Origin: Anopheles merus
Taxonomy: Eukaryota > Arthropoda > Insecta > Diptera > Culicidae
Direction: 5' to 3'
NCBI RefSeq assembly: GCF_017562075.2
Contig: NC_054082.1
Span: 16,681,286 to 16,745,285, forward strand
DNA: 64,000 nucleotides
In this document: one piece after another, positions 25,989 to 36,803 of the stretch
How the letters are laid out: each line of letters starts with the position of its first letter
Numbering within the stretch: the stretch's first letter is position 1
Notes under the pieces: generated by a model
What the model saw: the letters and a program-made list of their open reading frames with translations, nothing else
What the model was told of the DNA's origin: nothing
Database searches by the model: none
Made by a program: the position numbers and the translations under genes

Positions 25989-28167
25989 CGGAAAGGCTTA
26001 TATGGGAGAAAATGTGAGTGTTTTTTGCTGCTCACCGTTGCGTCTCATATCCGTTTCCTGTGGCGCTGCTGCTGGAAACGCAGGAAAACGGCAAACGGTC
26101 ACGGTGCGGACGGAATGACGCTGGCGAAAGCGATCGATCATAATATTTTAAATTAAATAGCCAAACGGTTTGTGAGAAAGTTTTCAACGCTCCTTTTTGG
26201 AGGTAACAGAGGGATGACCACAAGAAAAGCAGTGGCGTTTGATAAGGGAGTTGTTTGCTAGCGGACGAAGGAATTGTTTAACGCCGTGTGTTCGTCTAGA
26301 AGAAAATGGATTAATTTAATGAGAAACCTTTTTCAACGGTTTTTTTGGTGGTAAGAGCAAGCAAAACCAGATTTAAATGTACGATTTGGTTGCCCTAAAA
26401 ATTGTAAAACTGACGTTAGATGACTTTTTTTGAACGGTGTCATATCAGCTTGTATGATAGAAATTCATTCAAAAGACTGGTCCTTTTATATTCTTGCGTT
26501 TGGGCAAAAAAAAGTAATTTACCTCTTCACCTTCCCTTCCGGTCGATTAAAATCAATCCTTTCCCCGCCCTCTGTCAACTGATCTCTTCCTTTGCAAAAC
26601 AAAATTTGCACCACTCTTCGCACCGGAACCTCATACTTTTCCTTCATTTTGCTCTTCAAAATTGAACCTGTTTTTTTCAATTTAACCCAAAATACACACA
26701 CACACACTTCCACCAACCGGAGTGGGATGTTGTTGCTCATTGTGCTGCTGTCAACCTTCTTTTTTTATCTCCACTTCAATGGCGTGCGCGGGCCCAGCTC
26801 CATTCAATCCAAAAAGGCCTTGTGTCGCGTGTCGGGAAGAGGAAAAACCTCAAACCTCACGCTCACGTTCGTACGCAACGCACGCACGCACGCAGAAGAA
26901 AGGAGTTTTTGTTTGCATACTTGGATACGGAAATCAGGTTCCATCAGCAGAGGGCAGCATCCCGAGCGGCGTGCGCGGCATGCCCCGAGCATCCCGGTCA
27001 CGAACTGACAGCACTTTGACATCTGTAACATTGCTGCTGCTGCTGCACTCCAGCAGCACTCTGCTCACTGGAAGGATTTTCATCTCATTTCGCATCACTT
27101 TCGTTGCCCGGGAAGGGGTTTCTTCCCCTTTTAATATTTTCCACCACGGCCACCGAGTCCCGGAGGCAACCGAGATGATGGTTTTTGTGTTGTTGTTGGT
27201 GTGTGCCATCCCTAAACCGACCCCGCTTCACCAGCATCTTGATCTTTGGTGCCCAGGGGTTTTGCGACATCACACACCCGGGGTCTGCCGAGATCATCAT
27301 TAACCGGGGTTGTGCATCTCTGAAGAGGTCACTCCCGTTCGCAAGAAGTTCTACACGGGACGGGACGGAAGTTAGACAACTCGCCTAACCCCTAGCATCC
27401 CTCGGTCGCTTGGTTCCTCTCTTCCTTCGGGCAGCTTCTTCTGCCACCATACAACCACAGAATCTCTCGAACGAAAGGGGTCCTGCACTGAAGGGTGAAT
27501 GGAAGGATATTTTTCGGTAGGTTACACCGCTTTCCACCGGGCCGTACACGGGGCCGACGTTAATAAGTGCAAAAGTTAGCTCTTCTCATTTAGTTTCGCT
27601 CCGGGGTGATTGGATTCTCCGTACTTCCACACAGCCACGTACATGTGTTTCAATTCACCGCTGCCCCCGGGGTGCGTTCCATTGTTTAGTAGTGGTGGTG
27701 GTGTGGGATAGTGTGTAAAAAAAGATGTACAGAAAATATGAAACCCCGTAGGCGTATGTCAAATTCCAACCATTGAGGAAGAGGGTTGAAGGTGTTGCTA
27801 GGATACACGCACGAACGCGACGCGCTCGGACGGTTCGCGTATACGCAATATGGAAACATACCGTCAACGATCATCACTTTCCGGGTGCGAACCCCGTTTT
27901 CTCTTTGTCGCGATGTCTCCGATTGCAGTCACCATTGTTTGCAGTCTCCGGACAAGGGACAGCAGAGACCAGAGGAATGAATCGATCGGGGGTACAAATT
28001 GTGTTAACTCTTATACGAGCTAATTACGCACACTGCTGCCGCGTAATGGAATCGCGCTGCGGTTGGTTTCGAATTTTGAAGCGGTGCTTGAGGCGCTAAC
28101 GCGTCCACCGGTTTGGCGGACGGATGGCGTGTGGTTTTTTTAAATTGAAATATTAAATTACATTTAC

Positions 28168-28173
28168 TTTATT
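28168..28173 (-). terminator. Poly(A) signal of the serine protease gene
   Basis: A canonical AATAAA lies on the minus strand (TTTATT on plus), about 75 nt after the TGA at 28251-28249. The 3' UTR would therefore be short, near 100 nt, with cleavage expected around 28145-28160. Confidence 0.7.
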
Positions 28174-28248
28174 TGTTTGCTGGGTAGTAGGGTGCATGAT
28201 TTGAGATCTTCACTCCCGGCGAAGGGTTGGAAATCTGTGAGCCACACT

Positions 28249-29262
28249 TCAGGCAGGTTGCGACTCTCCAGCCGGTGGCGTATCGCTGGCAGAACCGCTG
28301 GTTTGCGTATTTTCCTGAATCCACGAGTCAAACTCCGACACGCGTGTGTAGACATCCGGCACACCGATACCACAGTACCGCGTACCGTACGAAACGACGC
28401 CGGACAGCTGATTGTTGCACACCAGCGGACCACCGGAATCACCCTAAAAGTATGCAACAGCGTTAGAAACACACACACACACACCCAAACACATTTCCCT
28501 ATCCCCTCACTCCTCATCCACCTACCCCACAGGCACCCTGTCCGACGCGGGTAAAGGTACAGATCTCGGTCGGGTTAACGGGCATGCCGCGCTCCCGGCA
28601 CTGGTCGTTCGTGATCGTCGTCAGTTCCGCCTCCTGCAGGTCCTTGGGCGTCGATCCGATACGGATCGGCATGGTGTAGCCCCAGCCGGTCAGCAGGCAC
28701 GTCACACCACCCCCGACAAAGTCGGACGAGTAGCGGATCGGTTGCACGTTCTCGTTGAACGTGAACGCCTCCTTCACGCGCATCACGCCGATGTCGCTCC
28801 GGTTCAGCTCGATGTAGTCCGGGTGGATCATGTACGACTCGAGGAAGTAGCGCGTACCCTTCGAACTGTCGTTCCGCAGATCGTTCGTACCGGCCACGAT
28901 CGACATCCGGTTAATGTCCATCCCGTCCAGACAGTGGGCGGCCGTTACCACGTAGTACTCGTTCACGATCGAGCCGCCGCAGTTGTGCATCCAGCGCTTC
29001 GGCCCAAAGCCAAAGAACGAGCTTACCAGCACCTGGAGCGAGATCTGGTACGGGATGCGCTCGTTAGCGGTCGTGCCACCGACGATCTTCGAGTCATCGG
29101 CTGCAGCGTTGGAACGAGGGAAGGCATCAAACGTCACTCGGTGCACGAAATCGGAAACAGGAAATGAACCGGCCCAAACCCAACGTAATGCTTACCCTGC
29201 GTTACGGAACATCCGACCGTAAGTAGCACAATCCACGCACCGATACAGCTGAGCGAAATCAT
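28249..29262 (-). CDS. Secreted S1 serine protease, chymotrypsin/brachyurin-like (3 exons)
   Basis: This gene encodes a 278-residue secreted endopeptidase of family S1. I join exon 1 (29262-29196), exon 2 (29100-28526) and exon 3 (28443-28249, ending TGA) across introns of 95 and 82 bp. Both introns are GT..AG (GTAAGC and GTAGGT donors, CTGCAG and TTTTAG acceptors) and both keep the frame. Residues 1-22 form a hydrophobic signal peptide. A short propeptide ends in Lys27, followed by the mature start IVGG (28-31), so trypsin-like activation is expected. The triad is His78 (TAAHC), Asp125 (SDIGVM) and Ser217 (GDSGGP). Eight cysteines fit four disulfides. The pocket residues are Gly211, Gly234 and Asp244 (189, 216 and 226 in chymotrypsin numbering), unlike trypsin (Asp189). 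There is an extended loop before HNCGG, sequons at Asn99 and Asn122, and a Ser/Pro/Gly-rich tail. A role in digestion is likely but inferred; immune or venom-like proteases share the fold. Confidence 0.93.
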
Positions 29263-29446
29263 ACCGAGAGCTTTACTTTTCGTTCTCCGTTTAAGGGCCG
29301 CACACACTGCTGAAGATGGAACGAAGCAAAGAAATGAAGCACTGGCGTTTGCCGGGCCAAAAAAGGAATTCGCACCAAACGGCGAACCGACGGTCCTCCT
29401 CTCAACCTACCGATCCGATCGACACAAACGCAATGACGAGTATACT
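29263..29446 (-). other. Predicted 5' UTR of the serine protease gene
   Basis: This stretch runs from the predicted start site to the ATG. No upstream ATG was noticed on the minus strand. A possible UTR intron (a GTAGGT donor after GATCG, and an acceptor at CTTCAG near the 3' end) can be drawn, but nothing in the reading frame tests it. The ATG context has G at -3. Confidence 0.5.
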
Positions 29447-29476
29447 GAGTGAGTGTCACGTTTAATTATATTTATA
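29444..29476 (-). promoter_or_regulatory. Core promoter of the serine protease gene: TATA box plus arthropod initiator
   Basis: On the minus strand TATAAATA (29476-29469) is followed by TCAGT (29448-29444). The initiator A at 29446 lies exactly 30 bp from the first T of the TATA box, the expected spacing. This predicts a 5' UTR of about 184 nt before the ATG at 29262. GATA-type motifs lie just upstream (29486-29489 on the plus strand, 29539-29536 on the minus strand), which would fit gut expression, but such short motifs also occur by chance. Confidence 0.72.
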
Positions 29477-30275
29477 TTGTTTAACGATACACAGCACCTG
29501 CAAAAAGGAATGCAGCCAGTGTGGGGTGGGTTCACTATCAACCGAAAACAAAAAAAAAAACGGCACTGCGAGCGAGCGAACGATAGGGTCCCCAGTTTTC
29601 CGGTCTCTCCTTGAATTTATGGCCTACTGCCAATGTTCCGATTAGGCGCGGGAAACCACCGTACAGTACCACCACCACTGGTGGTACTGGTAGTAGGCGT
29701 TGAAATTTTAATTGTACATTTGCTTTTAATTTGTTCCAATTGTCACACCTGGTTGTGGGGTAGTTGAGGCACAGAATAGAACCCCCAACCTGTGTGTGCA
29801 CTTCAGTGTGGTGGTGGATCATCATCTCATCTTCCGGTACGAGATGTCTTCCGGGATGGTGTGTGTGTGTGTGTGTCTGTGGTTCTTCCGCATTTGAATT
29901 GGAATGTATACGGGTCGGATCGTATTGGCACGTGATCGATTTGCAGCACGTGTACGGCTTCCGATTCGTGGCTTAGCGTTTACCACACGAGCTGCAGACT
30001 ATTCGGATGGCCTAGAATTCGACAAGTGCCCGGAAGGTCATGGGTAACACACTCACACAACCGGATCGGACCGATTCATCAGTGCGTCATCATCAACGCG
30101 TCGCGGGCGTCATCGGATGGGGTTTGAATTGGTGCACCCTGCTTGGTGTGTCCCGCCTGTCTGCCCACAATTGACGATATGCAAATGAGGGACCGCCGCC
30201 GCCCGCCACTACGCCCTATCATCCACAATAAGCACAAGCCGCGCGATGCAACTCTGTCCGCCCGGTGCAATAAAG

Positions 30276-30303
30276 CCCCCCCCCCCCCCCCCCCCCCCCC
30301 CCC
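30276..30303. repeat. Poly(C) tract, C28
   Basis: The longest homopolymer in the window. Its true length is uncertain because such runs are error-prone in sequencing. Confidence 0.95.
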
Positions 30304-33300
30304 GATTTTTCTTCATTTCAACAAATTGCATTCGCCTTGCGTTATCGGTAGAATGTGTGTAGTAACAAGCGGCCACCAAACCAAACCACCTCACAGCGGC
30401 CACCTTGAAGCGAGGGAGTTATTTATTTCAATGTCTACCATTAATTACTCGTCGAAAGTGATCGAAAATGCACAGAGCCGCGATGTTGTGCCATTCTCGT
30501 GGCTTTGCTTTCGGGCTCCGGTTGGCGTTAATTAGTGCATTGCCAGAGTGTGTGTGCGGAATGTTGTGGTGCAAATGCAATTTGCCGCTTGCGGGGTGAG
30601 TTAGAATTTATTTCACCAAGAATTCCGCACAAATCGTAGCGTTGCGGGAATAAAATCGTAAAAAAACATGTGTATCGTTTTTCCCATTTTTAACCGCCTT
30701 AATAAGTGTTGATGGTGGTGCCGGTTTGCTTAGTTTGCCCGCTTCGATTTATCTGTCCCTCAATTGTGGTATTGTTTGGTAGAAATGTGGTCATAATTTA
30801 ATTAGCCAAGTGTTTCTACGCCGATTGCACGCGAGAACCTGTTTCACCAGGTTCACCGAGAACCGCTGCATTCATTCGTTCCCTCGAGCGCGATACTAAT
30901 TATTTCATGCTTTTGGTCATTTCAGTTGTGTAAATCGGTTGTTTCATCACTTTTTTTTTTTTGCATCAAAAAGCTAATCACTTACCTTGTGTTTAATTAG
31001 CACAGCTTAGCATGGATCAATCGCTTTTGTGCGGAGCCGTATGTCTACATTCGTGTACGACGTCCCGTTGCGCTTAATATCCATTTACCGATTGCTAACT
31101 CCAATTGCAATTGCCCGAACCACCCATTCGCTTCACAATTAATATTCACGTTTGACCATTTTTGGAATGTCATTTTCATTTCATGACCACCCAGCAGTAC
31201 TTGAAAATATGTTTTCATCCCATTTTCACTGCCCCCCGGATGCTCACCGGGGAACCCTTTTCATCGTGTTGTGCATTGACTGCTGACTGCGGACTGCTAC
31301 CACCACTTCCACTCGAGTTTGTTTTCCCTCCGTCTGTTCCGTTCAATCAAACTGCTTGGTCAAGGTCCTCGAAGGGTTTGGGCGAACGACTCGCCGACGC
31401 ACCCGGGTTCGAGACCCGGTCGATTAGAGGGGAAAGCAAAACGCACAGCAAAAGGGATACGCGGCTCGCAAGAAGGGACGGCACGGATATTTGAAACCTA
31501 TACACTTCGTCGCCTGCGGGAGTTTCCGCTTTTGTGTTTTTGCGGGTGTGTGTGTGTGTGGGCAGGAAGGGTGCTCAAGCGGGTGATGCTGGTTTAAATT
31601 ATGACTTCAATAACGAGCATCCCGAGTTACACCCACTGCGAGGGGTTTCACGGTTTCACCCCGCTGCTCTGTTGGTCAATCCTGCGGTGAACCATCGTTT
31701 GAGCGGAGGCCGTGCAGGAGCAAAATGCTTCAATGCATCGTCCCGGAGCGCCGCAAGAACTGAGCAGGTTCGCTGTCGAGCGTTGAAAGACAAAAGAAAT
31801 CAACTTCAACATCCCGGACATCAATCCCGGTTGCGTTCGGATTTCTCAAAGGTGTCCCACTGGGAGCATCGCTCCGGACGAGAGAGTGCATCACTCTTTG
31901 CATTATTATTTTGACTTTTCATGACAAACCCTAGAAACCTTATTGAGTGGTACTGGAATAGCTAGGAATGCATTCATTTTACTAGGTAAGGCAATGAATG
32001 AAAAGGGCATGATTGTTTCTCCTCTGCCGCACGCAAACGTCCTGTATTGAATGTAGCGAGTCAGTCAGTGTGTAGTTAGTACCTTCCCAGTTGTCCGAGA
32101 AGCACCGGAAGTGGTCAATGTACATGTGGCGTGATTGCACTGAAGCAGCAGTGATCGATGACCGGTCACCGATATCCACTTACAACACAGTACACATATC
32201 CGAGCCGTCAATGTCTAAGCTACACCATCAATGGCCGTAGTAAACGGTCAACCCCGCACCGTAGGACCTAGCTTACTGTTAGCATTGCGTGAATTTGATG
32301 ATTATTGGAAACTATAGAGCACCCTTGCGGTGTATCGGAAAATAATGCCCGAACGTGTTGCGATCCCGCTGTCCATCCGTAGGTGACACGTAGCATTGAA
32401 CAATTGGTGCACTTCCTCGTCCGGCCGTGCTGCCTGTGGAGGGTTCGACAGCAAACAAATCATAACGACTAATTGGGAAATAGTGCACCAGTTGAGCGGA
32501 AAACTCGAATTGCATGTCCTACAGCTACTGTTTCATTTCCTGTGTGCGTGTGTGTGTCTCTCCCTCTCTCTCTTTTTATCGGTGGCTTATCAGCTTTTCT
32601 AATGCAATATCAATACCGCCGTGCCACAGTGTGGTAATTGGAGCGTAATTGTGTGGCTTTTCCAGTGTATTTGGTAGCAATATATGGGCGCTTAATCGGT
32701 GCGAGAGGTAATTGTTTGTATAATTGAATGATGATTTCACGCTAATTGGAGTGTAGATTGAAATTTTAAATCCTATCTAATTATCTTTGAGCGGTTGGTT
32801 GCTATTGATTCACTGCACGGTTTTGTTTTTGTGTGCAATTGAAGTTAATTGGTTTGGTTTTAAAATCGTCCGTTTCAGTCCATTTCTAATGAACTTGACG
32901 GTAGTTCCAATAGTCCAAGTAGTGTCAGCTAATCTGGTTGTTTATTTACATGCTTAAGTACACATAATCGTGGATGACTTTTCTCTGCACAAATAACAAA
33001 CAAAATAACACAAAAAGAAGGTTTATGGAACTGAAAAGCCCGCGCGTTCAACACACTTAAAATTAAGCAAAAAAGAGCATCCATCCTTAGCAAACAGTAT
33101 AATGCTAAGTATCGTATTGCTCCTTCCCCAGCAGTCTGCTTGCGGGATAAAACGGCAACAACAAAAAAAAGCCCAAACCAAACCCGAAAGCCTTGGAAAG
33201 CTGCTGCAGAACAACAATCTGCCCATTGGCACGAGCGCACGCGCGCGCGATCCTCACCAAGATCAACAGTGCAGCAGCCGATCCTCACCAGTTGCGTGGT

Positions 33301-36300
33301 CTGTTTTACGTAACAAAAAAAAACTCTCTCGTTCTTTCATTTTTATTTTCTCGAAGAAAGGAACAAAAAACGCGGCACAAAAACACCGCCCAAAAGTCCT
33401 CCAAGCGAAACGACCCAAACGGTGGAACAAACAAACAAACTGCCAAACGGAAACTTCGATCCTGACGCCGGGCAAGGGGAAAGGTAGAGAGAGTCAGAGA
33501 ACCAACAGAAAAAAAACAACAACAATGACAAAAAACACCCCAAAAGTGACAGCTCCGTATTCCTTGATCACTATCAGCTCCTATTTCCGTATTTTAGGCC
33601 GCCTGGCAGTTCCGGAACAGTTACGGTATGGTTTCGTTCTTTTTTCCAGTTTTCTCCGGGACGGTTTGGTCCATTATTGATGCAAAGAGGAAATGATGGA
33701 ATTGAAAAAAAACCCAGCCGCTTTCAAAAGTCATACAAAAGGGTCCCGGTGTACCATACCGGGCTGGTTTTATGGCCCTGGTTGGATACGGCTAGCATGT
33801 GTGTGAGTGTGTGGAGCAGTCGCCGGAGAAAAGTGAAATCTAATTAAAAAATATCAATTCTTTGATTGACAGCCTTTGGAGACGCTCGGTGTCGATGTCG
33901 TCTTTGCTCTGGACAAGAAAAAAAAACAATCATAAACTCCATTATGCTGCTTCTGCATTGAGTTTGTATTGAGTTTCGACCGATAGACGTCTCTTCAGTT
34001 GTGAGCCTTTGCTCATTGACCTGCCTATCGTATCCTAAGGAAAGGTAGGCTGTGCATCTGCGTGCAAACTTTCCCGCACAAAGGTGGTGTCGCGTAAAAG
34101 CGCAAATCAACTGCGCCAATGGTGCAATGCGGTGCAAAAGGTTACCGTAGCAGGCCGCCGCTCATCAATGCCGCCGTCTTTGACACTTGAAAGGAATGCT
34201 ATTGGTTCACTTGGAAAAAAAAGAACAAAAAAGCTACAACCATATGGACCGAATCATACGGTTCGGATATTTTGGCGCATTTCTACGTTTTTCCAAAGCA
34301 AACATTAATTTTCCTATTGATTTAGCTTTCCAAAAAACTGGTTTGAATTGAAGAAATTCCATATGTGCAACCCTTTTTGCCTTTATGCTTGTTGGGAAAT
34401 TGTTTAACCAGAAAAGAACGAACCGTTTTTCCACTCTATCTCTTTCTTTCTCCCTTTAAACGCATAACTTTTCCTTAATGTCAATAAGTCAACGACAAAC
34501 ACTGATCAACGTGCTTTCTTTCTCTCTCGCATCACCAAGAGCAGCGTGCAACGCTAGGTCCTCCCGATGAGAATCCATTTCCGAATGGAGCATTATAATA
34601 AATGACCAGTAATTTTAAACTTTACTCCGTAGGAAAATATTTTCTTCAATCCATTCTGCGCTTCCCAGCGATGCCCGGTCGCTTGCAATACCGAAACATT
34701 ATCATACCCCGGTTTCCCGGCACATCTACCGCTTTCTGGGTCTTGCCCGAGAAGCAAGCGTTAGGGGCAGCCTGACACACCAAAAGTACCTCGTTACTGA
34801 CCGTTCCGTTCCTTAGAAAACGACATCGTCGTCTGTCTTAGCATCGTCCTTGCCCCGATCCACGGAGCCGTAAATGTCCTTTATGCGTCCCCGTTCCACC
34901 GAAGACGAGAAAAGGTATGCGGCTGTGTGTGTGTGCGTGTGTGTGTCCTTTGCTTACAGGACATACCGGCCACTGGCCAAGTCCCATTTTCGAACAATCA
35001 TTGTAATGCATGTGTTTCGGTGGTGACTTTAGCATTTTGGGTCGGTTGAAGGAAGGTATTTGAAAAGTTTTCCCCCTGTTTGCCAGCGAGCCAAAGAGGA
35101 GAAAAACGGAACATCCTTCCCGCCCTGCGAGTGTCATCCCGTCCACTCGGGTGTGCTCGATTGTCTTTTGTGTGTGTTTGGCAGGAGCCTCGGAGAAGGA
35201 TGCCGTCACCGGACGGTGAGGAAGAGGGTGGTTTTTAGGGTTATTAATTTGTGTGAATATTTCCCATCCTTAGTCCTCTCTTCTTTGGAATACCCGGAGC
35301 CCCGGAAGGAATGCGCACTCGATGATACTGGTTGCCGTGCATGTGAGGGTAATTATTAGTGATTTTCTCGCATTCGAGCTGTGTTGGAGGAAACTTATTG
35401 ATACGGTTGTACGCATTGTACAGAGGGATGGACAGAAAGTATTCGCAAAGGTGTAATAAATTGTATGCCCTTTAACTGGTATCGTATCAACACACGGACC
35501 CAAACGCACACACACACACACCCCAGGGTCGGTTGTGTGGCTTGCAGATATAAAACAAGCCGTTTTGCTAATCACCGTTTACGTTTGTGTGCGGAGTTTT
35601 TCTATTTTCCAGGGCGACCCAACCATCCAAGGATGTCCGAGTGATGGGTGCGGATCCTATCGTAACATATAAATCATGAAAAAGTTCGCCTCGGAGTACA
35701 TTATTTATCCTTTTGACCAAGGATGACAACGGTGGTTAGTTTCGTTTGTTTGTTCTCGAAAGAAAGGACGCCTTATCCAGGGTTTTAAATCGCTTGCGGC
35801 TGCTAGCCCCAGTAATGACACTGCTTGTGTTTTCATTAAGGTTTGATAATGTTTAAGCAACAAACCAACTGATTGAATTACCTCCTCCTGCTTGCTGTTG
35901 TTCCTTGTGGTGTGCCAAGGAACGGGCAAGTCTTCAACTTATGCTTGCTGTTTCCAAATCAATTCCATCTTAGCACCGCAAAACAAAAAAAAAAAAATCA
36001 GTTGAAACATTATTCTTGCACTGTGAAGTTTTATCTTCCAACAGCTCTTCAAACAGGACAACATCACCCTCCCTCACCCTCACTGATTATTATGCCATAA
36101 ACGAAGTGCCATTAATTAGTGCCACGGCACCGATCATCGGGGCCGCTGGGTTCGCTGCCGCCGCTCAAAACTTCCGCCGGTTGACAGATAAATGGTACAA
36201 CGCCTCAAAGCCTGCGCTCCCGGACATCGGGAAATGAAATAAAATTAATGAATATTCAATCCACAAAACACCGCAACGTGCCGTGGCGTTACTTCTGCTC

Positions 36301-36735
36301 GCGCTAATTGTTGACGCGCACTAGCACACAGACAGACAGGCAGGCAGGCAGGATGACGCCGCGTGCGTATCCTTGGAGATTTGCCATGGATACCGGCAGC
36401 ACCGCATGGTGGTGGTGGTGGTGATAATTAATACCTCGCCTTGATGGTTGCCTTCATGCACCGAAAACCCCGAAGCACATCACACGCCTCGACACTATCT
36501 CTCTTTCTTTGATCGCTGTGATTTGATGGAATCTTTCCCAAAAAGTGCGTGTTGATGAGTGTTTTTTTTTTCGCCCGTTTGTAACATTTTCACTACACAC
36601 AAAACGCGAACGCGTGTTTCCTTTGACACTCGATACGCTTGTAGATACTTTGCGTTGAATTTTTGCGCCACTTCTACCTTTTCCCCACGCATTCGTTTAA
36701 TTATTTCTTAAAATCATATGCAGCCACATGGTACC

Positions 36736-36803
36736 TTCTCTCTCTCTCTCTCTTTCCCTCTTGCTCTCTCGCTCTCTTACTCTCTCTCTTTCTCTCTCTT
36801 TGC
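36736..36803. repeat. Imperfect CT-rich microsatellite
   Basis: About 68 bp of CT/TTTC units with scattered G and A interruptions. Confidence 0.92.

Larger units (their letters stand above)
14975..28149. other. No recognisable gene between SINE copy B and the protease gene
   Basis: Both strands were read for protein motifs and none were found. The stretch contains CAG, CA, GT, CT and alternating GC arrays, C and G homopolymers, and an AT-rich island at about 17650-18130. The longest frames (for example 18257-18904 minus and 26722-27303 plus) have no domain-like pattern. Confidence 0.55.

Noticed and set aside
29101..29146. Protease start at an ATG/MHRV frame directly upstream of exon 2
   Set aside because: It would give no signal peptide. 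A splice acceptor (CTGCAG) at 29102-29101 and an in-phase first exon with a good signal peptide explain the gene better.
28742..29167. Plus-strand frame opposite the protease exon 2
   Set aside because: It is the GC-rich shadow of the real minus-strand exon, which carries the catalytic His and Asp motifs.
31402..31420. tRNA gene suggested by a perfect T-arm-like stem-loop (CCGGG, TTCGAGA, CCCGG)
   Set aside because: No matching acceptor stem, D-arm or anticodon arm could be drawn at the right distance upstream.
36300..36360. Possible CRISPR-like or satellite array from CAGACAGACAGG/CAGG units
   Set aside because: It is a short simple repeat of 4-bp units with no spacers, and CRISPR arrays are not expected in insect nuclear DNA.
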